From: Serratia ficaria
Lineage (GTDB): Bacteria > Pseudomonadota > Gammaproteobacteria > Enterobacterales > Enterobacteriaceae
Length of the DNA stretch: 64,000 nucleotides
Assembly: GCF_900187015.1 (NCBI RefSeq)
Contig: NZ_LT906479.1
Location: 2,418,001-2,482,000, forward strand
Direction: 5' to 3'
Under the pieces are notes generated by a model. The model had not been told where the DNA came from. It ran no database searches and worked only from the letters and a program-made list of their open reading frames with translations. This document shows, piece after piece, positions 44,391 to 52,814 of the stretch; within the stretch, counting starts at the first letter, position 1; each line of letters opens with the position of its first letter. Position numbers and translations under genes: made by a program.

Positions 44391-44477
44391 TCGCTGCTGC
44401 CAAAAACTGTCAGCGGGGCGGCGTAGCCTGCGGTTATCGGGAACCGGCCGGTTCCCCTCAGCCAGAAGGACTTTCTG

Positions 44478-44846
44478 ATGACCACTCCCGGCATGATTAT
44501 TCTGTACGTCGACCACCCGCAAAACAGCGTCGCCTTCTACCAGCGGCTGCTGGGCCAGGCCCCGGTGGAGCAGTCCGCCACCTTTGCCCTGTTCGTGCTG
44601 AACAACGGCTTCAAGCTGGGGATGTGGTCGAGACAGGGGGTAGAACCGGCGGCGACGGCCGGCGGCGGCGGCGGGGAAATCTGCTTTATGTGCGAGCAGC
44701 CGCAGCAGGTGGATGCGCTTTATAACCGGTGGCGTGAAATGGGGCTGACCATCGCCCAGGCGCCGCGAGAGCTGGATTTCGGCTACAGCTTTGTGGCGCA
44801 GGATCCGGACGGCCACCGCCTGCGGGTCTATACCCTCAGCGAGTAG
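44478..44846 (+). CDS. VOC (glyoxalase/bleomycin-resistance fold) family protein
   Basis: A 122-residue VOC-fold protein: two beta-alpha-beta-beta-beta modules, opening [20 protein letters not shown] and closing [16 protein letters not shown]. Some residues at metal positions are kept (His in YVDHP, Glu in GGEICF), but the pattern is closer to drug-binding or glyoxalase-like proteins of unknown substrate. Probably regulated by the preceding YafY-type gene. Its 3' end overlaps the convergent tus gene by 11 bases. Confidence 0.8.
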   Translation: MTTPGMIILYVDHPQNSVAFYQRLLGQAPVEQSATFALFVLNNGFKLGMWSRQGVEPAATAGGGGGEICFMCEQPQQVDALYNRWREMGLTIAQAPRELDFGYSFVAQDPDGHRLRVYTLSE

Positions 44847-45774
44847 GGGCGTCGGTATACAGGTGCAGGCGCGGCACCAGCAGCCGCAGCGGCCGGGCGT
44901 CCGGCTTGTAGCGGTGCTTTACCGCCGCGGCGTCGTAGTCGAGCAGCTCGCCAATCTTCGGCACCGCCGCGCCGTTTTCCACCTGGCACAGGGCGATCAG
45001 CGGCAGCGGGCAAGGGTGTTGCACCTGCTTTTGCTGTTGCTGGTACCACACCCGGGCGATCGGCTGCACCTTCACCGGCCGCTTGATCTTCAGCGTCGCG
45101 TGTTGCGGCAGGCGGCCGACGTCGTCGATTTCCCGGCTGACCAGCGCGGCCCACTGTTCGCGAGTATGCGGCGGCACCGCCCGGCCGGCCTTCAGGCTTT
45201 TCTCCAGCTGCGCCAGGACATCGTCGCGTTTGACGTTCTTGATGACGTGCTTGTTGGCCCAGCCGAAGCGCACCGAGTCCGGGTTGGTGAGCAGGGTGAG
45301 GGTGCGGTAAGCGCTGAGCGTGATCAGACCGTGCAGATGCGTATGCACAAACTCGAAACGCTGCTCGGGCGCCAGGCCCGACTCCAGGGTGATAATCTGT
45401 TCCAGCTCGCCCTTCAGTCGGTTAATCAGCGCGATTTGCGCCTGCAGCGCCCGGTATTCCGGCGGCTCCACCGCCAGGCACATCACCCCGGGCAGGCGCA
45501 CCGCGGCCTTGCTGCTGAGATTCTGCCGATGGTGATGGATAAACAGCCGCTGGTAGTGCTCCAGCGCCAATGCCCGCGCCGCCTGGCCGAGGTGTTGCTC
45601 GACGGCGATGCGCTCGATGGCCTGGTGCTCCTGGCCTTTCTCGATTTCCGGCAGGCTGAACACCCGCGCCGCCAGCAGGCGCAGCGGCGCGATCTGCTGC
45701 TGCAGCGCGCCCAGCGCCTGTTCCAACTCATTGAAGCAGGCGTTCATTCGGCCAATTAAGTCGTGCTTACCCAT
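44836..45774 (-). CDS. tus: DNA replication terminus site-binding protein Tus
   Basis: Tus binds Ter sites and arrests replication forks from one side. The 312-residue protein (E. coli 309) conserves the key residues: Glu49 and, in [12 protein letters not shown], Phe140 and His144, the last two of which form the pocket that locks the flipped Ter cytosine. [17 protein letters not shown] and [12 protein letters not shown] match the DNA-binding strands. The ATG at 45774 follows GGAGG. A Ter site lies in its leader, so Tus should repress its own synthesis as in E. coli. Position next to fumC is also conserved. Confidence 0.96.
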   Translation of the reverse strand: MGKHDLIGRMNACFNELEQALGALQQQIAPLRLLAARVFSLPEIEKGQEHQAIERIAVEQHLGQAARALALEHYQRLFIHHHRQNLSSKAAVRLPGVMCLAVEPPEYRALQAQIALINRLKGELEQIITLESGLAPEQRFEFVHTHLHGLITLSAYRTLTLLTNPDSVRFGWANKHVIKNVKRDDVLAQLEKSLKAGRAVPPHTREQWAALVSREIDDVGRLPQHATLKIKRPVKVQPIARVWYQQQQKQVQHPCPLPLIALCQVENGAAVPKIGELLDYDAAAVKHRYKPDARPLRLLVPRLHLYTDAPTR

Positions 45775-45786
45775 TTCTCACCTCCA

Positions 45787-45809
45787 TTTTAGTTACAACA
45801 TACTCTATG
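45787..45809 (-). other. Ter site (replication fork arrest) in the tus leader
   Basis: On the minus strand, AGTATGTTGTAACTAAA matches the E. coli TerB core exactly, including the G that pairs with the flipping C6. It sits directly upstream of the tus ribosome-binding site. By E. coli rules the non-permissive face is at the higher-coordinate end, so forks moving toward lower coordinates, the direction of tus transcription, should be stopped. Confidence 0.93.
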
Positions 45810-45928
45810 GGAATGGCAAACGGAAGGGCAACATCGGCAAACGGGGCGGCGGCGGCCCCGGTGCGGTCCAGGCTCGGCAGGGGAACATTGGCGAAGGCCC
45901 CCTCGCGCGGGAGGGGGCGGAGATGGCG

Positions 45929-47227
45929 TCAAACGCGCGCCGCTTCCGGCAGGCGTTTCAGGTAGTGCACCACCAACAGGGCCAGCAGCAGCATCAGGCT
46001 GATGAACGCCACCACGCCGTTCCAGCCGAAGCTGTGCCAGAACACGCCGCCGAGCGTGCCGGCCACGCTGGAGCCGACGTAATAGCAGAACAAATACAGC
46101 GACGAAGCCTGGCCCTTGGCGCGGCGCGCACGTCGGCCGATCCAACTGCTGGCCACCGAGTGGGCGGCGAAGAAGCCGGCGGTGAACAGCATCATGCCGA
46201 TAAATATCACCGGCACCGGCGCCAGCGCGGTGATCAGGATGCCGATCAGCATAATGATGATGGAAGCCAGCAGCACCGGGCCGCGGCCGAAGCGCGAGGT
46301 CAACGCACCGGCTTTTGGCGAGCTGTAGGAGCCGGTGAGATACACCACCGACAGCAGGCCGACGATGGCCTGGCTCAGATGGTAGGGGTCCGCCAGCAGG
46401 CGATAGCCGATATAGTTGAACAGGGTGACGAAGCTGCCCATCAGCAGAAAACCTTCGGCGAACAGCAGCGGCAGCCCCTTATCGTGCCAGTGCAGCTTGA
46501 AATTGATCAACAGGGTGCGCGGCCGCAGAGAGCTGGCGCGAAAATGCCGCGAGGCCGGCAGGATGCGCCAGAACATGCAGGCGGCGGCCAGGGCGAACAG
46601 GCCGATCACCCCCAGCGATACGCGCCAGGAAAAGAAGTCGGTCAGCACCCCGGTGACCAGGCGGCCGCTCATGCCGCCGATCGAGTTGCCGCTGATATAC
46701 AGCCCCATCGAAAAGGCGACGAAGCTCGGGTGGATCTCTTCGCTCAGGTAGGTCATGCCGACCGCCGCCACGCCGCTCAGCGAAAGGCCGATCAGCGCGC
46801 GCATCAGCAAGATGCCGTGCCAGCTGGTCATAAACGCGCAGATCAGCGTGCAGACCGCCGCCAGCAGCAGCGCCACCACCATCACCGATTTGCGGCCGAT
46901 GGCGTCGGACAACGGGCCGGTAAACATCAGCCCGAGCGCCAACAGGCCGGTGGACACCGAGAGCGACAGGCTGCTTTCCGCCGGCGAAACGCCAAAGTCC
47001 TGCGACAGCACCGGCAATATCGGCTGCACGCAGTACAGCAGTGCGAAGGTCGCCAGCCCGGCGGAGAACAGCGCCAGCGTCACGCGCATAAACTGCGGCG
47101 TGCCGCGTTCAATGTAGGGAAGTTTATTGTTGAGGGTGGAACGTTTCGCTTTTGGCGCAGCGGCCGCCTCATCATTGGCGGCCAGCGTCGACGGCATCAC
47201 GGCCGCAGAACGCACGGGGGTTGTCAC
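45929..47227 (-). CDS. ynfM: MFS transporter YnfM
   Basis: A 432-residue major-facilitator transporter (12 helices), close to E. coli YnfM, a putative drug or arabinose-type exporter. Blocks include GLMFTGPLSDAIGRKSVMVV (the A-motif between helices 2 and 3) and SWIGRRARRAKGQASSLYLF. The start is a GTG at 47227 behind AAGGAAA, giving MTTPVRSAAV. It is divergent from ynfL, a LysR gene, across 117 bases, as in E. coli. Confidence 0.88.
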   Translation of the reverse strand: MTTPVRSAAVMPSTLAANDEAAAAPKAKRSTLNNKLPYIERGTPQFMRVTLALFSAGLATFALLYCVQPILPVLSQDFGVSPAESSLSLSVSTGLLALGLMFTGPLSDAIGRKSVMVVALLLAAVCTLICAFMTSWHGILLMRALIGLSLSGVAAVGMTYLSEEIHPSFVAFSMGLYISGNSIGGMSGRLVTGVLTDFFSWRVSLGVIGLFALAAACMFWRILPASRHFRASSLRPRTLLINFKLHWHDKGLPLLFAEGFLLMGSFVTLFNYIGYRLLADPYHLSQAIVGLLSVVYLTGSYSSPKAGALTSRFGRGPVLLASIIIMLIGILITALAPVPVIFIGMMLFTAGFFAAHSVASSWIGRRARRAKGQASSLYLFCYYVGSSVAGTLGGVFWHSFGWNGVVAFISLMLLLALLVVHYLKRLPEAARV

Positions 47228-47308
47228 AGCGTTTCCTTACCGAACTTCGGGAGAGATAACAGACGGGTTTGAATTGACAAAATGATAGGGAGCGGGGATT
47301 TTTTTGTC

Positions 47309-47318
47309 TAATATATTA
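47309..47318. promoter_or_regulatory. AT-rich palindrome in the ynfM-ynfL gap, candidate LysR site
   Basis: TAATATATTA is a perfect 10-base palindrome 27 bases before ynfL in an AT-rich stretch, a plausible YnfL-binding core for the divergent pair. Confidence 0.35.
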
Positions 47319-47344
47319 ATAATTCAAATTAAGACGTTTTGCAT

Positions 47345-48235
47345 ATGAATATCGAATTGCGACACCTGCGTTACTTTATCGCCGTGGCGGAAGAGCTGCA
47401 CTTTGGTCGCGCCGCCGAGCGGTTGCGCATCTCGCAGCCGCCGCTCAGCCAACAGATCCAGGCGCTGGAGGAAATGGTCGGGGCGCGGCTGCTGGCGCGC
47501 AATAACCGCAACGTCAGCCTGACCCAGGCCGGGGATATGTTCCTCAGGGAGGCTTACCAGGTGGTCGATCAGGTCGCGCGCGCGGCCGAGAAGGCGGCGC
47601 GGCTGGAGCGCGGCGAACTGGGCGAGCTGACCATCGGCTTCACCTCTTCCGCGCCCTTTATCAGCTGGGTGTCGCGCAGCCTGCGGACTTTTCGCCAGCA
47701 GCATCTGCAGGTGCATATCAAGATGCGCGAGATCAACACCAAGCAGCAGATTGAACCGCTGTTGAATGGCGAACTGGATCTGGGCGTCATGCGCAACACC
47801 CGCCTGCCGGACGCGCTCAAGCACCAACTGCTGCTGTGCGAGCCGCTGGTGGCGGTGGTGCCGGAAGGGCACCCGTTAACCCGGGTGGCGCCCGGCGCGC
47901 TGCGTTTTCAGCAGCTGGCCGAAGAGCCCTTCGTGTTTTTCTCGCGCGAGGTGGGCACCGCGCTGTATGACGAGATCCTGCTGCTGTTGGACAAGGCGGG
48001 CATCACCCCCTACATCACGCAGGAAGTGGGCGAGGCGATGACCATCATCGGCCTGGTGGCTGCCGGGCTGGGCGTCTCTATTCTGCCGGCGTCTTTCAGC
48101 CGGGTGCGGATCGACGGGGTGAAGTATCTGCCGCTGGCGGAACCGGATGCGATGACCGAAGTTTGGCTGGTGCATCATCGCCAACGGCCGCTGACGGCGG
48201 CGGCCAAATCGCTGATGGCGCTGATGTTGCCCTGA
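47345..48235 (+). CDS. ynfL: LysR-family regulator YnfL
   Basis: A 296-residue LysR protein opening MNIELRHLRYFIAVAEELHF with the helix-turn-helix RISQPPLSQQIQALEEMVG, like E. coli YnfL (297) and the BenM/CatM group. The effector domain begins LTIGFTSSAPFISWV. Divergent orientation to ynfM suggests it regulates that transporter. The ATG at 47345 is chosen over an in-frame TTG two codons upstream. Confidence 0.9.
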   Translation: MNIELRHLRYFIAVAEELHFGRAAERLRISQPPLSQQIQALEEMVGARLLARNNRNVSLTQAGDMFLREAYQVVDQVARAAEKAARLERGELGELTIGFTSSAPFISWVSRSLRTFRQQHLQVHIKMREINTKQQIEPLLNGELDLGVMRNTRLPDALKHQLLLCEPLVAVVPEGHPLTRVAPGALRFQQLAEEPFVFFSREVGTALYDEILLLLDKAGITPYITQEVGEAMTIIGLVAAGLGVSILPASFSRVRIDGVKYLPLAEPDAMTEVWLVHHRQRPLTAAAKSLMALMLP

Positions 48236-48358
48236 GCCGTGGCTGAGCAAATAAAACGCGATCCGGCGGCGAAACGCAGCGAATTTGTGCTGCAAATCAC
48301 ATAACGAATCAAATAGTTGACGCTGTATTACAAAAGCCCCACCATAGCCTTTAGTCTT

Positions 48359-48379
48359 TATTTAGAAGCGCGAAAAATA
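48359..48379. promoter_or_regulatory. Candidate Mlc operator in the mlc promoter
   Basis: TATTT and AAATA flank an 11-base GC-containing centre (AGAAGCGCGAA). This resembles Mlc sites, which have AT arms around a GCGC-type centre; Mlc represses its own gene in E. coli. It lies 15 bases before the start codon. Confidence 0.45.
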
Positions 48380-48393
48380 GTAGGAGCAGGTTT

Positions 48394-49611
48394 GTGATTG
48401 CGGTTGGGCAACCTGGGCATATCGATCAAATCAAGCAGACCAATGCGGGGGCGGTTTATCGGCTTATCGATCAGCTGGGCCCGATTTCGCGCATTGAACT
48501 GTCAAAGCGCGCGCAGCTGGCGCCGGCCAGCATCACCAAGATCGTGCGCGAGCTGCTGGAAGCGCATCTGGTCAAGGAAACCGAGTATCAGGAAGTCGGC
48601 AGCCGCGGCCGGCCGGCGGTTGGCCTGGTTCTGGACACCGAAGCCTGGCACTACCTTTCCGCCCGCATCAGCCGCGGCAGCATCACGCTGGCGCTGCGCG
48701 ACATCAGCAGCAAGCTGGTGGTGGAGGAGCAGCTGCCGCTGGCCGCCGAACACCGCGATCCGCTGCTGAAGCGCATTCTCTCCGAAGTCGATCAATTCTT
48801 TATCCGCCACCAAAGCAAGCTCGAACGATTGACGGCGATCGCCATCACCTTGCCCGGCATTATCGACGTGGCGTCCGGCGTGGTGCACCGCATGCCGTTC
48901 TACGACGCGCTGGAGATGCCGCTCGGCCCGGCGCTGGAAACCCGCACCGGCCTGCCGGTCTATTTGCAGCACGACATCAGCGCCTGGACCATGGCGGAAG
49001 CGCTGTACGGCGCGTCGCGCGGCAGCCAAAACGTCATCCAGGTGGTGATCGACCATAACGTCGGCGCCGGCGTGATCACCGGCGGCCGCGTGCTGCACGC
49101 CGGCAGCCACAGCGTGGTGGAGATCGGCCATACTCAGGTCGATCCCTATGGCAAGCGCTGCTACTGCGGCAACCACGGCTGCCTGGAAACCGTCGCCAGC
49201 ATCGAGAATATGCTGGAGATCGCCCAGCAGCGCCTCGGCACCTCGATGAGCTCCAGCCTGCACGGCGCGCCGCTGACCGTCGAATCGCTGTGCGACGCCG
49301 CGCTGGCGGGCGATCAATTGGCCAGGGACATCATTCTTGGCGTCGGCCATAGCGTGGGGCGCATTCTGGCGATCATGGTCAATCTGTTCAATCCGGAAAA
49401 AATTCTGGTGGGTTCGCCGTTGAATCGCGCGGCGGAAATTCTGCACCCGGCCATCGCCTCCTGCATTCGCCAGCAGTCGCTGCCGGCCTACAGCGAACAG
49501 GTGCAGGTGGAGTCCACCCAGTTCTTCAATCAGGGCACCATGCCCGGCGCGGCGCTGGTGAAGGAAGCCTTGTACAACGGTTCACTGCTGGTGCAGCTGT
49601 TACAGGGCTGA
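48394..49611 (+). CDS. mlc: Mlc (DgsA), ROK-family glucose-regulon repressor
   Basis: Mlc represses ptsG, ptsHI, manXYZ and malT and is pulled off DNA by dephosphorylated EIICB-Glc. The 405 residues (E. coli 406) have an N-terminal helix-turn-helix (ISRIELSKRAQLAPASITKI), the ROK signature region and the zinc-binding block GKRCYCGNHGCLETV. The start is a GTG at 48394 after TAGGAGCAGG, matching the E. coli N-terminus (QPGHIDQIKQTNAGAVYRLI). bioD2 follows, as in E. coli. Confidence 0.96.
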   Translation: MIAVGQPGHIDQIKQTNAGAVYRLIDQLGPISRIELSKRAQLAPASITKIVRELLEAHLVKETEYQEVGSRGRPAVGLVLDTEAWHYLSARISRGSITLALRDISSKLVVEEQLPLAAEHRDPLLKRILSEVDQFFIRHQSKLERLTAIAITLPGIIDVASGVVHRMPFYDALEMPLGPALETRTGLPVYLQHDISAWTMAEALYGASRGSQNVIQVVIDHNVGAGVITGGRVLHAGSHSVVEIGHTQVDPYGKRCYCGNHGCLETVASIENMLEIAQQRLGTSMSSSLHGAPLTVESLCDAALAGDQLARDIILGVGHSVGRILAIMVNLFNPEKILVGSPLNRAAEILHPAIASCIRQQSLPAYSEQVQVESTQFFNQGTMPGAALVKEALYNGSLLVQLLQG

Positions 49612-49758
49612 CATCAGAACTTCTTATTAATTAACGACAAAAGATTGAGCTATCTCAAGCCCCGCGCTTTCCGTATCCCCTAGAATTTTCCCGTTCGACT
49701 TCCTCGCCGCACGGCCGGCGATACTTTAGTTAACGGAGCATTCCGGGGCATTTCTTTC

Positions 49759-50427
49759 ATGTTAAAGCGTTTATTTGTTACAGGAACGGATACCGACGTC
49801 GGTAAAACCGTCGTTTCCCGTGCGTTGATGCAGGCGCTGGCGGCGGACGGCCGCTCGGTGGCCGGCTATAAGCCGATTGCGGCGCGCTGTCAGGAAACCA
49901 GCGCAGGCATTCGCAATAAAGACGCTTTGGTTCTGCAGGCCTCCTCGACCTTGCCGCTGACCTACGACGAGATCAACCCCATTACCTGCCTGGATGAGGT
50001 GTTCCACGCGCACGCCACCGACGACATCAACTACGGCCTGATGAGCCGCGGGCTGCAGGCGCTGTCGGCCCGGGCGGACACGGTGGTGGTGGAGGGCAGC
50101 GGCGGCTGGCGGGTGCTGATGAACGATCTGCGCCCTTACGCCGAATGGGTGGTGCAGGAACAGCTGCCGGTGGTGCTGGTGGTGGGCATCAAGCTGGGCT
50201 GCGTCAGCCATGCGCTGCTGACCGCGCAGTCGATCCTCAACGACGGCTTGCCGCTGCTGGGCTGGGTGGCCAACCGCATCAACCCGGGTCTGGCGCACTA
50301 TGCCGAAACCATCGCGGCGCTGCAGCAGCGCCTGCCGGCGCCGTTGTTGGGTGAAATTCCGTACCTGCCGCGCGCGGAGCAGCGCGAACTGGCGCACTAC
50401 CTCGACATTTCCGCGCTGCTGCGCTAG
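49759..50427 (+). CDS. bioD2: ATP-dependent dethiobiotin synthetase homologue BioD2 (YnfK)
   Basis: A 222-residue P-loop enzyme of the dethiobiotin synthetase family, close to E. coli YnfK (231). It has RLFVTGTDTDVGKTVVSRAL (P-loop), YKPIAARC and the acidic/glycine motif VVEGSGGWRVLM. The primary BioD is usually in the bio operon, so this is the second copy near mlc; whether it is used for biotin is unclear. It is convergent with the DUF2938 gene, with a five-base gap. Confidence 0.9.
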   Translation: MLKRLFVTGTDTDVGKTVVSRALMQALAADGRSVAGYKPIAARCQETSAGIRNKDALVLQASSTLPLTYDEINPITCLDEVFHAHATDDINYGLMSRGLQALSARADTVVVEGSGGWRVLMNDLRPYAEWVVQEQLPVVLVVGIKLGCVSHALLTAQSILNDGLPLLGWVANRINPGLAHYAETIAALQQRLPAPLLGEIPYLPRAEQRELAHYLDISALLR

Positions 50428-50432
50428 CGCGC

Positions 50433-50927
50433 TCAGGCCAGGAAAGGGGCCAACAAATGGGCGGAGACAAGCAGCCCCAGGCCGTACACCGTATGCACCA
50501 GCAGGCTGATAATGCGGCTACGCGTCGGATTGGGGGTGTTCGCCGCCGCCACGCCAAAGCCCAACGCCGGCTGCATCACGAAGAAGGGCGCCGCCAGGCT
50601 CAGCCAGCCGCTCAACAGCGCGACGAGCGGCGTCGGCGCTGCGTACCACGCGATGCCCGCCAAGCCGAGCGGGATAAAGGCGAAGGCGACGCCGATCGCG
50701 TAGTGCAGCAGCCATCCCATCGCTTTTTCTCCCCGCCGCACCGGCGCCGCCATGATCGGAGCGTGATAAAACCGGCCGTCGAACAGGCCGATAAACCAGC
50801 GGCCGACCAGCGCGTAGTTAAGGGGCGGGATGCCCAGCACGCGCTTTTGCACGATGGCCCACAGGTCGGTGCACAGCGTGGCGCCCACCCCGGTCAGCAC
50901 AATCATCAGTAAAATTTCTGTCGTCAT
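50433..50927 (-). CDS. DUF2938 membrane protein
   Basis: A 164-residue membrane protein with about five hydrophobic segments, opening MTTEILLMIVLTGVGATLCTDLWAIVQ, which I recognise as the DUF2938 family of unknown function. The ATG at 50927 follows AAGGA; a longer frame to 51044 would run through the operator and the divergent MerR start and is rejected. Its divergent neighbour is a MerR-type regulator, which probably controls it. Confidence 0.75.
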   Translation of the reverse strand: MTTEILLMIVLTGVGATLCTDLWAIVQKRVLGIPPLNYALVGRWFIGLFDGRFYHAPIMAAPVRRGEKAMGWLLHYAIGVAFAFIPLGLAGIAWYAAPTPLVALLSGWLSLAAPFFVMQPALGFGVAAANTPNPTRSRIISLLVHTVYGLGLLVSAHLLAPFLA

Positions 50928-50975
50928 TTTCGTGTCCTTAAAGTCCCTCATGGTGTAATGTGCGCACAGTGTGCA

Positions 50976-50995
50976 ACTTAAAGTCGACTTCAAGT
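50976..50995. promoter_or_regulatory. MerR-family operator between DUF2938 and merR-type gene
   Basis: ACTTAAAGTCGACTTCAAGT is a 20-base near-perfect palindrome (two non-matching positions) ending two bases before the MerR-type start codon. Symmetric sites of this length within divergent promoters are typical of MerR-family regulators. Confidence 0.65.
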
Positions 50996-50997
50996 CA

Positions 50998-51390
50998 ATG
51001 GAAAAAGAACTGGATATTGGCGAGGTGGCGCGTTTGAGCGGCATCGCGCCCTCGGCGCTGCGGCATTACGAGAAAAAAGGGCTGATCGCGTCGATAGGCC
51101 GCAACGGTTTACGTCGCCAATACGCCGCCGGAGTGCTGGATCAACTGAAGCTGATCGCCCTCGGGCGGCTGGCGGGATTTACGCTGGATGAGATCGCCTC
51201 ACTGTTTGACGAGCGGGGGCGCATCGCACTCGATCGCCGGCTGCTGGCGGCACGGATTGAAGAACTGGATCGCACCCTGCGCCGTCTGGGGCAGGTGCGC
51301 GCCGGTTTGCAGCACATGGTCGATTGCCCTGAACCGGAACACCTACAGTGCCCGCAGTTCAGGAAGTTGCTGCAGCAGGGCGAGTTTTAA
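50998..51390 (+). CDS. MerR-family transcriptional regulator
   Basis: A 130-residue MerR protein. The winged helix-turn-helix is at the N-terminus ([25 protein letters not shown]), followed by a dimerisation helix ([22 protein letters not shown]) and a short tail with two cysteines ([13 protein letters not shown]). The Cys arrangement, C-x8-C, differs from SoxR and metal-binding MerR loops, so the signal is uncertain. The ATG at 50998 is chosen over an upstream in-frame start that would include the operator. Its stop overlaps the clcB stop by four bases. Confidence 0.85.
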   Translation: MEKELDIGEVARLSGIAPSALRHYEKKGLIASIGRNGLRRQYAAGVLDQLKLIALGRLAGFTLDEIASLFDERGRIALDRRLLAARIEELDRTLRRLGQVRAGLQHMVDCPEPEHLQCPQFRKLLQQGEF

Positions 51391-52688
51391 GCCTCGCGTT
51401 TGGGCGGTGGTGCGGTGTGGTATACCGATACCGGCCGCAGGCCGCGCGACACGGTGGTGGCGATCACGCAGGCGAGCAGAATGCCCGGCAGCAGGGCGTA
51501 TTCACCGGTCATTTCGAACACCATCAGCGCCGCCATGATCGGCGCATGGGTGGTGGCGGCCAGCAGGGTGGCCATGCCGGTCAGCGCCAGCAACAGCGGC
51601 ACGGCAGCGCCCAGTTCCGGCCAGAAGCCGCACAGCTGGCCGATCACCGAACCGAGCGCGGCGCCGACGAACAGCGTCGGGGTGAATACCCCGCCGGGCG
51701 CCCCTGAGCCGCTGCTGGCGAGGATCGCCAACAGCTTGCACACCAGGATAGCGCCCAGCAACAGCACGCCGGGCGGCGCGACGAGCAACGACTGCACCAC
51801 GCTGTAGCCATTGCCCCAGACCTCAGGGAACAGCAAAGAGAGCAATCCGACGATCAACCCGCCCAGCGCCAGCTGCAGCGGCGGCTTCAGCCGCAGCGAG
51901 CGAAACGCCTGGCCGCTGGCCGACATCGCCCACAGAAACAGCGGGCCGCAGGCGCCGGCCGCAACGCCCACCAGCGCCATCAGCAGATACTGCACCGGCA
52001 GCGGCGCGGCCAGCGGCTCCACCAGATACAGCGGCGCCTGGCCGCCGTTGAGCAGGTTGGTCATCAACAGCGCGCTCACGGCGGCGATCACCACCGGGCC
52101 GAGCGACGCCAGCATCAGGGTGCCGAACAGGATCTCGGCGATAAACAGGCTGCCCGCCAGCGGGGCGTGATAAGCGCTGGCCATCCCGGCGGCGGCGGCG
52201 CAGGCCACCCACAGCTTCCACTCTTTCTCCTGGGTAAACCGCTGGGCGAACACCGAGCCGACCAGCGCCGCCAGCAGGATCATCGCGCCTTCGCGGCCGA
52301 TGGCGCTGCCGCTCGACACCACCAGCAGCGACGCCAGGCACTTGACCAGGCTGGCGTTGACGTCCAGCTTGCCGTTGCCGGTTTCGATCGCTTCCATATA
52401 GTCGGTCGGCGCCGCCGGCCGCTGGTGACGATAGCGCTGATAGACGAACAGCAGCAAACCGGCCGCCAGCCCGCCCAGCGCCGGCGTGAGCGCGCGCCGC
52501 CAGCCGGGCAGCGCGGCGGCGGCGGCCACCAGGCTGCCGTCGCCATTACCGAGCAGCAGCCATTCCAGGCCGATCATCGAACGGTGGAACAGCCAAACGG
52601 CGAATGCGGCGGCGATGCCGAGAAACACGGCGATGAGCAGGCTGCGCAGCAGGGCGCGGTAGTGGTGCAGGTGGACCAGTCTTTTCAT
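51387..52688 (-). CDS. clcB: ClC-type chloride channel/antiporter ClcB
   Basis: A 433-residue ClC-family membrane protein (E. coli ClcB 418). The selectivity-filter segments are visible: [13 protein letters not shown] (with the gating glutamate) and [18 protein letters not shown]. The C-terminus has no CBS domains, as in ClcB. It probably exchanges chloride for protons during acid stress, based on family knowledge. Position near mlc and bioD2 matches E. coli and Salmonella. Confidence 0.92.
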   Translation of the reverse strand: MKRLVHLHHYRALLRSLLIAVFLGIAAAFAVWLFHRSMIGLEWLLLGNGDGSLVAAAAALPGWRRALTPALGGLAAGLLLFVYQRYRHQRPAAPTDYMEAIETGNGKLDVNASLVKCLASLLVVSSGSAIGREGAMILLAALVGSVFAQRFTQEKEWKLWVACAAAAGMASAYHAPLAGSLFIAEILFGTLMLASLGPVVIAAVSALLMTNLLNGGQAPLYLVEPLAAPLPVQYLLMALVGVAAGACGPLFLWAMSASGQAFRSLRLKPPLQLALGGLIVGLLSLLFPEVWGNGYSVVQSLLVAPPGVLLLGAILVCKLLAILASSGSGAPGGVFTPTLFVGAALGSVIGQLCGFWPELGAAVPLLLALTGMATLLAATTHAPIMAALMVFEMTGEYALLPGILLACVIATTVSRGLRPVSVYHTAPPPKREA

Positions 52689-52814
52689 GCGTCGGCAAAA
52701 TTTGGTGAAAAATGAAAGGGTCGGCCGAACATTGTGCTTGGCGGCCCGGCCGAAGGCCAGCGAATCTTTATGCGGCGCAGGGGATTGCGGGGGCGAGGAA
52801 CGCCCCCGGCGGCG

